Notes: generated by a model from the letters alone, not told the origin. A stretch of DNA of 64,000 nt from Pseudorhizobium flavum (GCF_902502825.2 NZ_LR723670.1:2294001-2358000), one strand, 5' to 3'; positions 1 through 10,459 are shown, counted from the first letter of the stretch. Translations and numbers: made by a program.

Positions 1-273
1 CAGCTTCACTTCCCGGCTTGCCGGCCCCCCGAGCATGACGACGCCCTGGCCGCGAGCAATCCCCAGCACTTCATGCGCCATCGTGTGGTAGTGATGATAG
101 TCGAAGATGCCGTTTCGCCAGATCCCCTGCCAGCCGTTGCGGGCAAAGGTCTTCTCGAAGGTCGTTGCCAGATCGCCCTCCGCCGCCGCAATTCCGTGGC
201 AGACGATCACCGGCAGATGCGGATTGTTGGGAACCCAGTCGTTTTCCGAAAGAAAGAAGTGATCGATCACCAT
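1..273 (-). CDS. YjlB-like cupin protein, C-terminus cut by window edge
   Basis: The reading frame starts at the ATG at 273 and runs open off the left edge, so 91 N-terminal residues are visible. It contains NGWQGIWRNGIFDYHHYHT followed by HEVLGIARG and VMLGG. This matches the metal-binding region of YjlB-type cupins, in which clustered histidines and a glutamate sit on the beta barrel. The family is small, cytoplasmic and of unknown substrate. The ATG is preceded by a purine-rich stretch. Family identity is inferred from motif memory, not from a search. The C-terminal half of the barrel is outside the window. Confidence 0.75.
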   Translation of the reverse strand, partial: MVIDHFFLSENDWVPNNPHLPVIVCHGIAAAEGDLATTFEKTFARNGWQGIWRNGIFDYHHYHTMAHEVLGIARGQGVVMLGGPASREVKL

Positions 274-340
274 CTGCCGCCTCCATGCCGTCTCGCAATG
301 CTAAGCTAGGCGACAATGGGCACATGGCCAGAGGCGACAG

Positions 341-922
341 CTACTCGGCAGCCGATTTCGCCTCAACCTCGATTTCGTAGGAATAGCCATCGAGCATCTG
401 ATAGGCCTGTTCGATGGTCGCGATCTGCGCTTCGGCCTTGCCGATCGCCTCCGTTATCGATTCACTCCGGGCCCGCATCATGCTGCCGAGAAAATCGGTT
501 TCCGGCCGCTTGCCTATCCGATCCAGGTGGTTGCGGATCCTCGCCCGATGTCTCTCCAGTTCGAGAATATGGAAGCGGACGTTGACGATCTTGTCCGTCA
601 GCTTGCGCCGCATTGCAGCCACCGGATCGAAACTACCCGGTTCCCGCTCGTCCAGGATGAAGTCGTTGATCAGGCCTTCCAAGACCAGCAGGCCCTCGAG
701 GTCCTTGGTATCCGCCAAGGTCGGGTCATAGCCGGTTTCGTCGAAAACCTTGCGGCGCACCGGGTCGGAGAGCAGCTCGTAGGACGTCTTCAGCTTCGCA
801 AAGGCGTCGATGTCGCCCCCGGTGTCCGGATGGGCGTTCTTGGCGCGCTTGCGATACGCGGTCTTGACCTGTGCGGCGTCGGCGTCGCGCGCGACGCCGA
901 GGGTCTCGTAAGGATCGATCAA
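341..922 (-). CDS. DnaJ (J-domain) protein
   Basis: A 193-residue protein with an N-terminal J-domain (about residues 3-65) including the HPD tripeptide at residues 31-33, the motif that stimulates DnaK ATPase. There is no Gly/Phe-rich segment and no zinc-finger cysteine repeat, so it is a class III J-protein and not DnaJ itself. The remainder (about 80-185) is charged and helical, rich in Glu, Arg and Lys, and may be a client-binding or coiled-coil part. It stands alone between the cupin gene and the PAP2 gene. The specific client is unknown. Confidence 0.88.
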   Translation of the reverse strand: MIDPYETLGVARDADAAQVKTAYRKRAKNAHPDTGGDIDAFAKLKTSYELLSDPVRRKVFDETGYDPTLADTKDLEGLLVLEGLINDFILDEREPGSFDPVAAMRRKLTDKIVNVRFHILELERHRARIRNHLDRIGKRPETDFLGSMMRARSESITEAIGKAEAQIATIEQAYQMLDGYSYEIEVEAKSAAE

Positions 923-1028
923 CGTGTCCCACCTGATTTTCGGCCATGCTCCAGCCGCTCAAGGTCTAGAGGTTGATGCCGCTTCGCTCAAGCACGAACC
1001 TCGTTTTCCCCATCGGCGAGCGACGCAC

Positions 1029-1736
1029 TTAACCCGGGGTTTGGGCGATATAGCGGCGGGCGATCAGCCAGCAGATCAAGGCCCAGGTCGCACCGGCACA
1101 CCAGCCGCCGAGCACGTCCGTCGGATAATGTACACCAAGATAGACGCGGCTCAAACCGATGATGAAGGTGAGGAAAACCGCAACGCCGATCGTGTAAAGG
1201 CGCGTCGTGCGCGTCGGTTCGGCCCGTGAGAGAAGCGCTCCCAACGTAAGATAGGTCGCCGCCGACACCATGGCATGACCACTCGGAAAGCTCAGGTCAT
1301 GGACCTCGACCAGATGCGGTACGATATCGGGACGCGGGCGCGCCACGCCAACCTTCAACGCGGCGCTCAGAGCCCATCCACCAGCCACCGACACGAGCGT
1401 GAAAAGCGCGATCTTCCCTCTGCGAGCGAGTAGCAGGTAACCGACCACCATCGCCGTCATCAGCGATAGCACGGTCACGCCGCCAAGCGCCGTGATATCA
1501 TCCATGGCATGCGGCAGCCAGTTCGGCCCGATCGGATTGACCGGGTCTGCAGCCGAGCGAAGCAGCAGGAGGAATTGCTCATCGAAAGCGTGCGTATCCC
1601 CTTCGATGACCTCTCCTGTAAGCTGCAGGAAGAGAAACAGACCGCCGGCTGCGACGGCAGTAAGAATAAGGCTCATCGGCTCGAACGTTAAGATCCGGTC
1701 GATGATTTTGCGGCCAACCCTCTGATCAAACACCAT
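1029..1736 (-). CDS. PAP2-family membrane phosphatase
   Basis: A 235-residue integral membrane protein of the type 2 phosphatidic acid phosphatase family. All three catalytic signatures are present in order: KVGVARPRP, then PSGHAM, then SRVYLGVHYPTD. The histidines in the second and third are the nucleophile and general acid-base pair. Family members remove phosphate from lipid phosphates such as phosphatidate, undecaprenyl diphosphate or phosphatidylglycerophosphate; the substrate here cannot be read from sequence. About six hydrophobic helices are visible. The start is supported by a GGAGTGAGGA ribosome-binding site directly upstream. Confidence 0.9.
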   Translation of the reverse strand: MVFDQRVGRKIIDRILTFEPMSLILTAVAAGGLFLFLQLTGEVIEGDTHAFDEQFLLLLRSAADPVNPIGPNWLPHAMDDITALGGVTVLSLMTAMVVGYLLLARRGKIALFTLVSVAGGWALSAALKVGVARPRPDIVPHLVEVHDLSFPSGHAMVSAATYLTLGALLSRAEPTRTTRLYTIGVAVFLTFIIGLSRVYLGVHYPTDVLGGWCAGATWALICWLIARRYIAQTPG

Positions 1737-1765
1737 TCCTCACTCCTGAAGATCTCTGCCGTCGC

Positions 1766-2581
1766 TCACGTTCGTAGCGCATGCCGTGCCTCACTTAGGG
1801 AGGGTTCCCGGATAATGCGATACCTGGCCTCAATCACACCATAGGCACCAAAGGCGAATAGCCCAAGGGCCGCCAACCCGTAGAGAACGCCACCAAAGGG
1901 CAGGCTCCGCACCCAGGCCAACGCATCCGCCGTGCTTCCCCCCTGCTGCGGGTCAACAGCCCAGGCCGCATACAGGAAGAAAACGCCGATAATGACAAAG
2001 ATCGCTCCGCGTGCGGCCAAGCCATAGATGCACAGAAGGTCGAGAAGCCGCTTATGCCCGCCGCTGATGCGGACGAACTTTTCGTATCGCTGCGTCACAC
2101 CCTTGTGCACCTGCACCGCACCGGCCCCGATCACCACGAGGCCGAGAGCTGCAACCAGATATGGCCCGAATGGTTGCTGCATCAGCCAGGCGGTCCAACT
2201 TTCCCGGCTGTTACCGGAGCCACTGCCGAACGAAATCTTCAAAGCATGCCCGATGGCGTAAGACGCGAGACCCGTATAGGTGGCGGCACTCACGAACATA
2301 GCTGCTCGGATAATGTAGCCCTTCATGTTGTTGTCGTGTTGGTCGGCATTCAGGACTGCCTGCGCGAGTCGCCAGACGATGAAGCCCACCAGGCCTATTC
2401 CGATCAATCCGAGCCAGACCGCGCCAAGCGGCTGCTCGAGGAGCATCTGCATCGCCGATTTCGAACCCGCTTCCCCGCCACCAACGGTCGAAAGTAATGC
2501 CATGCCCCCGACCAGGATATAGACGATGCCGCGGGCCGCGTAGCCCGAACGTGCCAGCCATTCGGAACTCAGTCGATCCAT
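1766..2581 (-). CDS. DUF1206 membrane protein
   Basis: 271 residues from the ATG at 2581, which follows GGGAGAG at good spacing; the same frame stays open further upstream to 2725 but that part is Pro/Arg-rich and overlaps gguB. The protein shows three repeats of a paired-helix unit, each opening with a pattern like ARSGYAARGIVYILVG, KGYIIRAAMFVSAATYTG or GLAARGAIFVIIGVF. This three-fold repeat is the DUF1206 architecture. It should sit in the inner membrane. Function is unknown in the family. A consensus EcfG-type promoter lies about 25 bp upstream, so it is probably a general-stress gene. Confidence 0.88.
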   Translation of the reverse strand: MDRLSSEWLARSGYAARGIVYILVGGMALLSTVGGGEAGSKSAMQMLLEQPLGAVWLGLIGIGLVGFIVWRLAQAVLNADQHDNNMKGYIIRAAMFVSAATYTGLASYAIGHALKISFGSGSGNSRESWTAWLMQQPFGPYLVAALGLVVIGAGAVQVHKGVTQRYEKFVRISGGHKRLLDLLCIYGLAARGAIFVIIGVFFLYAAWAVDPQQGGSTADALAWVRSLPFGGVLYGLAALGLFAFGAYGVIEARYRIIREPSLSEARHALRT

Positions 2582-2606
2582 TCGCACTCTCCCGTAAAGA
2601 CAGGCG

Positions 2607-2631
2607 AACGCGCAGCCCCGCGGCCGGTTCC
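2607..2631 (-). promoter_or_regulatory. Candidate EcfG/RpoE2 promoter of the DUF1206 gene
   Basis: On the minus strand GGAAC (2631-2627) and CGTT (2610-2607) are separated by exactly 16 bp. This equals the GGAAC-N16/17-CGTT consensus of the alphaproteobacterial general-stress sigma factor. The predicted start of transcription lies near 2600, about 20 nt before the ATG at 2581, with the ribosome-binding site in between. Confidence 0.65.
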
Positions 2632-2699
2632 GGCAACCGTCAACCGGAAAAGATGAAGGCGCGGCCCGGGGCGCGCCGTCATGAAAGGTTGGCTCAGCG

Positions 2700-3890
2700 T
2701 CAGCGTCGCTGGTTATAAACGTCAACGCAGACTGCGCCGAGCAGAACGAGCCCCTTGATCACCTGCTGGTAGTCGATCCCGATCCCCAGGATCGACATAC
2801 CGTTATTCATCACGCCCATGATGAAGGCTCCGATAACCGCACCGGTCACCTTGCCCACGCCGCCATAGGCCGAAGCCCCGCCGATGAAGCAGGCCGCGAT
2901 GACGTCGAGCTCGAAGCCGAGGCCGGCCTTGGGCGTCGCCGTATTCAGGCGGGCAGCGAAGACAAGGCCCGCAAGAGCAGCCAGGACACCCATGTTGACG
3001 AAGGTGAAGAAGGTCAGCCGCGCGGTCTTGATGCCGGATAGCGCCGCGGCCTTTTCATTGCCGCCCACCGCATAGATCTGCCGCCCGAGGATGGTACGAT
3101 TGGTGAAGAAGGCATAGGCCGCGATCAGCAGCGCCATGATGATCAGAACGTTCGGCATGCCCCGGTGCGAAGCGATCAGGTAGGCGATGTAGCCGACAAT
3201 CGCGAAGATGACGATGTTCTTGGCTACGAAGAAGCCGAAGGGCTCCGTTTCCACATCATGCGAAACACGACGCGCCCGGCTCTGGAAATTCTGCCAGACA
3301 AGCAGCGCGGCCAGGGCCAGCCCAAGGATGAGCGAGGTGACATAGAGGCCGTTTGCCGAGGTGATGAGTTCCGGGATGTAGCCCGACGACAGCTTCTGGA
3401 ATGTCGGATCGAACGGGCCAATCGAGCGACCGCTCAGCACGGCGATCATGAGGCCACGGAAGACCAGCATCCCTGCCAGGGTCACAATGAAGGACGGGAT
3501 CTTGAAATAGGCGACCCAGAATCCTTGAACCGCCCCGATCAATCCGCCGAGCGCCAGGCAGAGGATGGCGGCGACAACGAAATGGACGTCGTACTGCACC
3601 ATCAGCATCGCTGCGACTGCGCCGATGAAACCGGCGACGGATCCGACGGAGAGGTCGATGTGTCCGGTCACGATCACCATCAGCATGCCAAGCGCCATGA
3701 TGACGATGTAGCTGTTCTGCAGGATAATGTTGGTCAGGTTGAGGGGCTTGAGGACAACGCCATCGGTCGCGAAATAGAAGAAGATCACGATCGCCAGCAG
3801 CGAGATCATCATCCCGTACTCGCGCAGGTTCTCCTTCCAGAAGCCGGTGCCCCGCTGCGGCGAGGCCATGGTGTTGGGCGGGTTACTCAT
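2700..3890 (-). CDS. gguB: Sugar ABC transporter permease GguB
   Basis: A 396-residue inner-membrane permease of the carbohydrate uptake (CUT2, XylH/RbsC-like) family with about ten hydrophobic helices. Typical landmarks are [19 protein letters not shown] in the N-terminal third and the [16 protein letters not shown] coupling region near the middle. As in XylH-type permeases it is longer than RbsC and has an inserted cytoplasmic loop. It overlaps the end of gguA by four bases (start codon at 3890, gguA stop at 3887), so the two are translationally coupled. It should form the channel for the sugar delivered by ChvE and energised by GguA. Confidence 0.93.
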   Translation of the reverse strand: MSNPPNTMASPQRGTGFWKENLREYGMMISLLAIVIFFYFATDGVVLKPLNLTNIILQNSYIVIMALGMLMVIVTGHIDLSVGSVAGFIGAVAAMLMVQYDVHFVVAAILCLALGGLIGAVQGFWVAYFKIPSFIVTLAGMLVFRGLMIAVLSGRSIGPFDPTFQKLSSGYIPELITSANGLYVTSLILGLALAALLVWQNFQSRARRVSHDVETEPFGFFVAKNIVIFAIVGYIAYLIASHRGMPNVLIIMALLIAAYAFFTNRTILGRQIYAVGGNEKAAALSGIKTARLTFFTFVNMGVLAALAGLVFAARLNTATPKAGLGFELDVIAACFIGGASAYGGVGKVTGAVIGAFIMGVMNNGMSILGIGIDYQQVIKGLVLLGAVCVDVYNQRR

Positions 3891-5449
3891 TCTTCCCTCT
3901 CTTTGCGGCGCATGATGGCACGCATGATGTTCTCTTGTGTGGCCTCCTCTCCGGCCACTTCACCGACGAAATCGCCCTCGTGCATCACCATGATCCTGTC
4001 GCAGATGCCGATCAGTTCCGGCATTTCAGACGATATCACGATGACAGCCTTACCGGCGTCCGCCAGTTCGTTGATAATCGAATAGATCTCGTATTTGGCA
4101 CCGACGTCGATGCCGCGGGTGGGCTCATCGAGGATCAGCAGATCCGGGTTGGTGAAGAGCCACTTCGACAGCACCACCTTCTGCTGGTTTCCCCCGGAGA
4201 GTTTGCCCGTCTCCTGGTAGACGTTGTGGCTGCGGATGCGCATGCGGTTGCGGAACTCCTGGGCCACCTTCATTTCGCGGATGTCGTCGATGACGCCGCG
4301 CGACGAGACGCCGCCGAGGTGCGCCAGGGAGACGTTCTTGCGGATGTCTTCCGGCAGGATCAGTCCGAGCTGCTTCCGGTCCTCGGTGACATAGGCCAAT
4401 CCCGCCTTGATGGCCCTGTGGACGTCGGACACATCGATGTCCTTGCCGCGCAGGCGCACGGTTCCGGAGATATCCCGCCCCCAGGAGCGGCCGAAGAGGC
4501 TCATGGCGAACTCGGTGCGGCCGGCTCCCATCAAGCCCGCAATACCGACGACTTCACCGGCTCTGACATGCATGGAGACGTTCTTGACGACGTGGCGCTC
4601 CGAATGCTGCGGATGGTAGACCGACCAGTCCTTCACCTCGAAGATCACGTCGCCGATCTTGGGTTGGCGCTTCGGATAGCGGCTCTCCATGTCGCGATCG
4701 ACCATACTGCGGATGATCTCGTCCTCCTCCACCACGCCTTCGTGGCAGTCGAGGGTGCCAACGGTGCGGCCGTCACGAAGCACCGTGATGCGGTCCGCGA
4801 CGGCGGAAATCTCGTTCAGCTTGTGGGAGATCAGGATCGAGGTGATCCCTTGGGCCCGGAATTCCTTCAGGAGTTCCAGCAGCGCCGCGCTATCCCTCTC
4901 GTTGAGGCTGGCGGTCGGTTCATCGAGGATCAGCAGGCGCACGTCCTTCGACAGCGCCTTTGCGATTTCGACTAGCTGCTGCTTACCGACCCCCAGATTG
5001 GTGATCAACGTGTCCGGCGCTTCGCTAAGGCCGACTTTCGCAAGCAGCGCCTTTGTGCGCTCGTGGACGGCCGACCTGTCGATGATGCCGAAGCGCGACG
5101 GCGGGTTCGACAGGAAAATGTTCTCCGCAATCGACATCAGCGGAATGAGTGCCAGTTCCTGATGGATGATGATGATGCCGAGTGCTTCGGAATCGTTGAT
5201 GTCGCGGAATTGCCGCTCCTGACCGTCGAACAGGATCGAGCCTTCGTAGCTGCCATGCGGATAGACGCCGGACAGGACCTTCATCAGGGTCGATTTTCCC
5301 GCACCGTTCTCACCGACCAACGCGTGGATCTCGCCCTCGCGCACCGTGAAGCTGACGTCGGAAAGCGCCTTTACGGCGCCGAATGATTTCGAGATGCCGC
5401 GCATCTCGAGAATGGGCGGTCGATCCGCCGAAACCACGGGTGCAAGCAT
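3887..5449 (-). CDS. gguA: Sugar ABC transporter ATPase GguA
   Basis: 520 residues from the ATG at 5449, chosen because GGAG lies eight bases upstream and because longer frames run through the intergenic hairpin. Two fused nucleotide-binding domains are visible. The first has GENGAGKST at about 46-54 and [11 protein letters not shown]; the second has [15 protein letters not shown] and [12 protein letters not shown]. This is the standard CUT2 ATPase layout, with a degenerate P-loop in the second half. It couples ATP hydrolysis to uptake of the sugars bound by ChvE. It sits between chvE and gguB in the operon. Confidence 0.94.
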   Translation of the reverse strand: MLAPVVSADRPPILEMRGISKSFGAVKALSDVSFTVREGEIHALVGENGAGKSTLMKVLSGVYPHGSYEGSILFDGQERQFRDINDSEALGIIIIHQELALIPLMSIAENIFLSNPPSRFGIIDRSAVHERTKALLAKVGLSEAPDTLITNLGVGKQQLVEIAKALSKDVRLLILDEPTASLNERDSAALLELLKEFRAQGITSILISHKLNEISAVADRITVLRDGRTVGTLDCHEGVVEEDEIIRSMVDRDMESRYPKRQPKIGDVIFEVKDWSVYHPQHSERHVVKNVSMHVRAGEVVGIAGLMGAGRTEFAMSLFGRSWGRDISGTVRLRGKDIDVSDVHRAIKAGLAYVTEDRKQLGLILPEDIRKNVSLAHLGGVSSRGVIDDIREMKVAQEFRNRMRIRSHNVYQETGKLSGGNQQKVVLSKWLFTNPDLLILDEPTRGIDVGAKYEIYSIINELADAGKAVIVISSEMPELIGICDRIMVMHEGDFVGEVAGEEATQENIMRAIMRRKEREE

Positions 5450-5469
5450 CCGGAACTCCGTGTGAGTTG

Positions 5470-5492
5470 AAGGCGCCCTACTCGGGCGCCTT
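5470..5492 (-). promoter_or_regulatory. Intergenic hairpin between chvE and gguA
   Basis: A perfect 9-bp inverted repeat, AAGGCGCCC and GGGCGCCTT, with a 5-nt loop lies between the chvE stop and the gguA start. There is no long T-run after it, so it is not a clean terminator. In operons with a binding protein such hairpins usually stabilise the upstream mRNA and reduce read-through, giving more binding protein than ATPase. That role is inferred here. Confidence 0.6.
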
Positions 5493-5500
5493 CCCATGCC

Positions 5501-6565
5501 TTACTTGATCTGGTCGGCGGTGTAGTAACCGCTGCCGACAAGCACTTCTTCCCAGTTGTCCTTGTTCACGACCACCGGCTTCAGGAGGTAGGACGGCACG
5601 ACCTTGACGCCGTTGTCATAGGTCTTGGTGTCGTTCACTTCCGGCTCCTTGCCACCCATCACGGCATCGACCATGTCGACCGTCACCTTGGCAAGCTCGC
5701 GGGTATCCTTGAAGATAGTCGAGTACTGCTCGCCGGCAAGGATGGACTTGACCGAGGGCACTTCCGCATCCTGACCCGACACGATCGGCATCGGCATATC
5801 GCCAGAGCCGTAGCCGACGCCCTTCAGCGACGACAGGATGCCGATCGAGATGCCGTCATAGGGCGACAGCACGGCATCGACACGCTTGTCGGCATAGGTC
5901 GAGCTCAGAAGCGCATCCATGCGCGCCTGTGCAGTCGCACCGTCCCAGCGAAGCGTCGCCACCTTGTCCATGCCGGTCTGGCCGCTGCCGACGACGAGCT
6001 CGCCGCTGTCGATCATCGGCTGCAGAACGCTCATCGCGCCGTCATAGAAGAAGTAGGCATTGTTATCGTCCGGCGAGCCGCCGAAGAGCTCGATGTGCCA
6101 GGGGCCTTCCTTGCCGCTGGCCTTCAGGCCGTCGACGATGGACTGCGCCTGCAGGACGCCCACCTGGAAATTGTCGAACGTCGCGTAGTAGTCCACGTTA
6201 GCGCTGTCACGGATCAAGCGGTCATAGGCAATGACCTTGATGCCCTGATCGGCGGCCTGCTGCAGAACGTCCGACAGCGTGGTGCCGTCGATCGAGGCGA
6301 TGACGAGGACCTTGGCGCCCTTCACGATCATGTTTTCGATCTGCGAAAGCTGGTTCGGCACGTCGTCTTCCGCATACTGCAGATCCGTCTCGTAGCCGCG
6401 CTCCTGCAGCACCTTCACCATGTTGTCGCCATCGGCAATCCAGCGCGCCGAGGACTTGGTCGGCATGGCGACGCCGACGAGGCCCTTCTCCTGCGCAGAC
6501 GCCGGTGCGGCAAATGCCATGGACGCCAGCATTGCGGCTGTCGTCAGATACTTCATAAACTTCAT
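5501..6565 (-). CDS. chvE: Periplasmic multiple sugar-binding protein ChvE
   Basis: 354 residues from the ATG at 6565, which follows GGAGGAG at ideal spacing. A Sec signal peptide ends at about residue 25 with APASAQ. The mature part is a type I periplasmic binding protein: [20 protein letters not shown], then [12 protein letters not shown] and [10 protein letters not shown]. It matches the ChvE/GbpA group, which bind D-galactose, D-glucose, L-arabinose and related aldoses. In Agrobacterium ChvE also presents sugars to the VirA sensor and to chemoreceptors. Here it follows sugar-oxidation genes, so a catabolic role is clear; no virA is present in the window. Confidence 0.95.
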   Translation of the reverse strand: MKFMKYLTTAAMLASMAFAAPASAQEKGLVGVAMPTKSSARWIADGDNMVKVLQERGYETDLQYAEDDVPNQLSQIENMIVKGAKVLVIASIDGTTLSDVLQQAADQGIKVIAYDRLIRDSANVDYYATFDNFQVGVLQAQSIVDGLKASGKEGPWHIELFGGSPDDNNAYFFYDGAMSVLQPMIDSGELVVGSGQTGMDKVATLRWDGATAQARMDALLSSTYADKRVDAVLSPYDGISIGILSSLKGVGYGSGDMPMPIVSGQDAEVPSVKSILAGEQYSTIFKDTRELAKVTVDMVDAVMGGKEPEVNDTKTYDNGVKVVPSYLLKPVVVNKDNWEEVLVGSGYYTADQIK

Positions 6566-6647
6566 GACTGCTCCTCCAAATGAACGGGCTCCACGACCCG
6601 CAGGTAAAATGGGACGGAGACCCCCTGCCCCCGTCCCCTCTGTCAAC

Positions 6648-8492
6648 TCAGTGGTTGTCGCGCGGAATGCCTTCCGTCTGCGCGATCCGCTGGTATTTCA
6701 CGGCCGGCTCGAGAACCGCACCCGATTCCATCTGCCCGACAATGCCGCGCTGGATTTCCTGCCAGGGCGTCTGGTGCTTCGGATAGTGATAACCACCTTG
6801 GGCGTCGAGCTCGCGGCGACGCGTCGCCAGTTCCTCGTCCGAGATCAGGATGTCCGCCTTGCCGCGGCCAACGTCGATGCGAACGCGGTCGCCCGTCTTC
6901 AACAGCGCCAGACCGCCGCCAGCAGCGGCTTCCGGCGAAGCGTTGAGGATGGACGGGCTGCCGGACGTGCCGGACTGGCGTCCATCACCGATACATGGCA
7001 GCGAGGTAACGCCCTGCTTGAGCAGGTAGTCCGGAGCACGCATGTTGACGACTTCAGCCGCACCGGGATAGCCAATCGGCCCCGCACCGCGCATGAACAG
7101 CACCGTATTGGCGTCGATTTCCAGCGACGGGTCGTCGATCCGCTTGTGGTAGTCCTCCGGCCCATCAAAGACCACCGCACGACCTTCGAACGCGTCAGGG
7201 TCGTCCGGATTGGACAGGTAGCGGTCGCGGAACTCGGGCGAGATGACACTGGTCTTCATTATCGCCGAGGAGAACAGGTTGCCCCGCAGCACGCGAAAGC
7301 CGGCGCGCTCCTTGAGCGGCTGGTCGAAGGGGCGGATGACCTTCTCGTCCTCGATGATCGCGCCGCGGCAGTTCTCGCCGATCGTCTTGCCGTTCACCGT
7401 CATGGCGTCCTCGTGGATGAGGCCTTGGCTCATGAGCTGGTTGACGACCGCCGGAACCCCGCCGGCATGGTAGTAATCTTCCCCAAGGTACTCACCGGCC
7501 GGCTGCAGGTTGACGAGCAGCGGGACGTCTTCCCCATAGGTCTGCCAGTCATCGACCGACAGGTCCACGCCCATGTGGCGGGCAAGGCCGTTCAGGTGGA
7601 TCGGCGCATTGGTGGAGCCGCCGATCGCGGAGTTGACGCGGATGGCGTTGATGAAGGCTTCGCGGGTCATGATGTCGGAGGGCTTCAGATCCTCCTTCAC
7701 CATCTCGACGATCCTGAGACCCGTCAGATATGAGACTTCCTGGCGGTCGCGGTAGGGCGCCGGGATTGCGGCAGAGCCCGGCAGCTGCATGCCTAGCGCC
7801 TCGGCGAGCGAGTTCATGGTCGTCGCCGTGCCCATGGTGTTGCAGTAGCCGGTGGATGGCGCCGAGGAAGCAACGAGCTTGACGAAGCCCGCATAGTCGA
7901 TCTCGCCCTTCGCCAGAAGTTCACGCGCCTTCCAGACAATCGTGCCCGAACCGGTCCGCTCGCCGCGGAACCAGCCGTTCAGCATCGGTCCTACGGACAG
8001 CGCGATCGAGGGGATATTGACCGTCGCGGCAGCCATGAGACAGGCCGGCGTGGTCTTGTCGCATCCGATCGTCAGCACCACGCCGTCGAGCGGATAGCCG
8101 TAGAGGACCTCTACGAGGCCCAGATAGGCAAGGTTGCGGTCGAGCCCGGCGGTCGGCCGCTTGCCGGTCTCCTGGATCGGATGAACCGGAAACTCGATGG
8201 CAATACCGCCTGCTTCGCGGATGCCTTCGCGCAGTCGCTTGGCCAGTTCCAGATGATGGCGGTTGCAAGGCGAAAGGTCGGAACCGGTCTGGGCGATGCC
8301 GATGATCGGCCGATCCGACTGCAGCTCGGCCTGGCTGAGGCCGAAATTCATGTAGCGCTCCAGGTAGAGCGCCGTCATGTCGGCATTGGCGGGATTATCG
8401 AACCAGGCGCGGGAGCGCAGCTTGCGCGCTTCGCCACGACGGTGGTCGGTCTCGGCGATCTCGGTGGAGGGCAGGTTCTCGGAATTGCTCAT
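6648..8492 (-). CDS. araD: L-arabinonate dehydratase (IlvD/EDD family)
   Basis: A 614-residue iron-sulfur dehydratase. It contains [24 protein letters not shown] and [19 protein letters not shown], which hold the cysteines expected for the cluster in the IlvD/EDD family. The overall sequence resembles the characterised rhizobial L-arabinonate dehydratase. The reaction removes water from L-arabinonate (and often D-galactonate or D-fuconate) to give the 2-keto-3-deoxy acid. Its place between an aldose 1-dehydrogenase and chvE supports this. It is about 30 residues longer at the N-terminus than the structurally known enzyme. The araD symbol is also used for an unrelated epimerase. Confidence 0.88.
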   Translation of the reverse strand: MSNSENLPSTEIAETDHRRGEARKLRSRAWFDNPANADMTALYLERYMNFGLSQAELQSDRPIIGIAQTGSDLSPCNRHHLELAKRLREGIREAGGIAIEFPVHPIQETGKRPTAGLDRNLAYLGLVEVLYGYPLDGVVLTIGCDKTTPACLMAAATVNIPSIALSVGPMLNGWFRGERTGSGTIVWKARELLAKGEIDYAGFVKLVASSAPSTGYCNTMGTATTMNSLAEALGMQLPGSAAIPAPYRDRQEVSYLTGLRIVEMVKEDLKPSDIMTREAFINAIRVNSAIGGSTNAPIHLNGLARHMGVDLSVDDWQTYGEDVPLLVNLQPAGEYLGEDYYHAGGVPAVVNQLMSQGLIHEDAMTVNGKTIGENCRGAIIEDEKVIRPFDQPLKERAGFRVLRGNLFSSAIMKTSVISPEFRDRYLSNPDDPDAFEGRAVVFDGPEDYHKRIDDPSLEIDANTVLFMRGAGPIGYPGAAEVVNMRAPDYLLKQGVTSLPCIGDGRQSGTSGSPSILNASPEAAAGGGLALLKTGDRVRIDVGRGKADILISDEELATRRRELDAQGGYHYPKHQTPWQEIQRGIVGQMESGAVLEPAVKYQRIAQTEGIPRDNH

Positions 8493-8538
8493 GTTCTTCT
8501 TCTCAAGCGTTGAATGGGGACGGACGGCGTGGATGCCG

Positions 8539-9462
8539 TCAGTCCTCGAAAGCCTCTACGGCCGTGCGTCGTCCCAGCATGAAGGCGTCGGAGACATGCA
8601 CCAGCGGCGTGAAATCGGCATCGATGCGACTGTCACCGACCAGCGACACGAAGTGACGGTACAGGTTGCGGTATTCCTGGTCCTCCTCGACGATCCGTGG
8701 TTCGCCGTCGACAGTCAACCGGCTGCCGCCATGGGTCAGCACCACCGGCCCCTCGGCCGTGTCGATCCGGATGTCCCAGGTCTGCGGCCCCGTCTGTCGC
8801 CAGTCGAGTTCGGCTTCGACGGGAACCCCTGAAGCGGTCTCGAAAGACAGCTTCGCGGCGATCGGCGCGGCGCGGTTTTCTGGGAAGAAGAGGTCGGAGC
8901 GCACGAGGTGGAACGCCTCCGGCAGGATGCGGGTCACGATCGACAGCGCATTGATTCCGGGGTCGAACACACCAAGGCCGCCAGGCTCCCAGATCCAGGC
9001 CTGGCCCGGATGCCAATGGCGCACGTCCTCCTTCCACTCAACCGCAACGCTGCGGATGGTGCGGCCGGCGAGCAGCGCGCGTGCCGGCTCGACGGCGGCG
9101 GCTTCCCGCGAATGCCATGTGGAGAACAGGCTGACATGTTTCTCCCTCGCCAGCGCCTCCAGAGCATAGACCTCAGAGAGCGTGGCGCCGGGCGGCTTTT
9201 CCAGCATGACATGCTTGCCTGCCAAGAGGGCCGCCCTTGCCTGCGCGAACCTACCTTGCGGCGGCGTGCAAAGGGATACGGCATCCACTTCTATGTTCGA
9301 GGCGAGGAGCTCGTCGATGTCGTTGAACGAGGCAATGCCGTCCAATGCAGCATTGCGGCTCGCAACGGCGACGAGCTCGATCCCCGCAGTCGCGGCGATC
9401 GCCCCGAGATGCTGATCCCTGGCGATCTTCCCGAGCCCGACAATGGCGAGGCGGATGGTCAT
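8539..9462 (-). CDS. Gfo/Idh/MocA-type aldose (L-arabinose/D-galactose) 1-dehydrogenase
   Basis: 307 residues, close to the 309 of the Azospirillum L-arabinose 1-dehydrogenase. The N-terminal Rossmann fold starts with [16 protein letters not shown], and the family signature [10 protein letters not shown] contains the conserved EKP with its lysine at the active site. The enzyme oxidises C1 of an aldose with NAD(P)+ to give the lactone. Context fixes the substrate class: the next gene is an aldonate dehydratase and the following ones are chvE-gguAB. Only 7 bp separate it from gguC. A lactonase is not in this operon, so lactone opening must be spontaneous or encoded elsewhere. Confidence 0.85.
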   Translation of the reverse strand: MTIRLAIVGLGKIARDQHLGAIAATAGIELVAVASRNAALDGIASFNDIDELLASNIEVDAVSLCTPPQGRFAQARAALLAGKHVMLEKPPGATLSEVYALEALAREKHVSLFSTWHSREAAAVEPARALLAGRTIRSVAVEWKEDVRHWHPGQAWIWEPGGLGVFDPGINALSIVTRILPEAFHLVRSDLFFPENRAAPIAAKLSFETASGVPVEAELDWRQTGPQTWDIRIDTAEGPVVLTHGGSRLTVDGEPRIVEEDQEYRNLYRHFVSLVGDSRIDADFTPLVHVSDAFMLGRRTAVEAFED

Positions 9463-9469
9463 GACGATC

Positions 9470-10459
9470 TCAGAGCTTGCGGACGGAGACCGGTTTCGCC
9501 GCGGCGACGGTCAGCCTGTTCACGAGCGGGAGCTTGAAGGGCTCGGCCGAGATTTCGAAGACGTCGCCCGGCTCGGTCTTCACTCCCTCCGAGAAGGAAA
9601 GCGTCGCCGTGCCGAAGAAGTGGACATGCAGGTCTCCCGGCCGGCGGAAGAGATCATACTTGAAGTTGTGGTGCTCGAGGTTGGCGAATGAATGGGACAT
9701 GTTCGCCTCGCCGGAGACGAACGGCTTGTCGAAGATCACATCGTCGCCGCGCCGGATACGCGAAGTCCCCTCGACGCTTTGCGGCAGGTCGCCGACGAGG
9801 AGCTCCGGACCGAGCGCCGCCTGGCGAAGCTTCGAATGCGCAAGCCAGAGGTAATTGCCCTTCTCCGTCACATGATCGGAAAACTCGTTGGCAAGACAGA
9901 AGCCGAGACGATAGGGCGTGCCGTCGGGGCTGATCAGATAGATGGCGGCCAGTTCCGGCTCCTCGCCACCGTCGAGTGCAAAGGCTGGCGACACGAGATC
10001 CTCGCCTGTGGCGCGCAATTGCGAACCATCGCCCTTGTAGAACCACTCAGGCTGCACGCCTTCCTGACCTTCCGCCGGCTTGCCGCCCTCGACGCCCATC
10101 TGAAACATACGCATGGAATCGGTTGGCTTCTCCGCCGCCTGCGCCGCCTTGTGCATCTTGTCGCGTCCATCGGCAGAACCGAGATGCGTGAGGCCGGTTC
10201 CAGCCACGAAGAAATGCGCGGGATCGGGATGCGCGACAGGAAGCCCGAGACGTCCCTCGCGTCGTGCAAGCTCCAGGTCCACCTCCGCTCCGTAGCCAAG
10301 CGCGTCGACCCTTTCGGCAAGCGACTGGCCCGCCTCGATGGCGCCCTTGGCCAACTCGTAGGTAGAAGTCACGCCACGGACAACCCGAGCCGATCCGACA
10401 CCATCCCATGCGACAACCAGATGGTTGTCGCCGTCACGCACCTGAAGAATTCGAAGCAT
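9470..10459 (-). CDS. gguC: GguC / AraD1-family protein (fumarylacetoacetate hydrolase superfamily)
   Basis: 329 residues from the ATG at 10459 (TAGAGG upstream). The C-terminal half carries the FAH fold, recognisable from GTPYRLGFCLANEFSDH and SGEANMSHSFANLEHHNF. GguC proteins accompany chvE-gguAB in Agrobacterium and araD1 genes accompany L-arabinose clusters in other proteobacteria. FAH-superfamily members can act as 2-keto-3-deoxypentonate dehydratases, which would be the next step after L-arabinonate dehydratase; that assignment is my inference. It is the first gene of the six-gene operon, so its expression probably reports the sugar signal most directly. Confidence 0.87.
   Translation of the reverse strand: MLRILQVRDGDNHLVVAWDGVGSARVVRGVTSTYELAKGAIEAGQSLAERVDALGYGAEVDLELARREGRLGLPVAHPDPAHFFVAGTGLTHLGSADGRDKMHKAAQAAEKPTDSMRMFQMGVEGGKPAEGQEGVQPEWFYKGDGSQLRATGEDLVSPAFALDGGEEPELAAIYLISPDGTPYRLGFCLANEFSDHVTEKGNYLWLAHSKLRQAALGPELLVGDLPQSVEGTSRIRRGDDVIFDKPFVSGEANMSHSFANLEHHNFKYDLFRRPGDLHVHFFGTATLSFSEGVKTEPGDVFEISAEPFKLPLVNRLTVAAAKPVSVRKL

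Noticed and set aside
5450..5497. A start of gguA at 5497, 16 codons upstream
   Set aside because: Those codons would run across the 9-bp hairpin and lack a ribosome-binding site; the ATG at 5449 has GGAG at good spacing.
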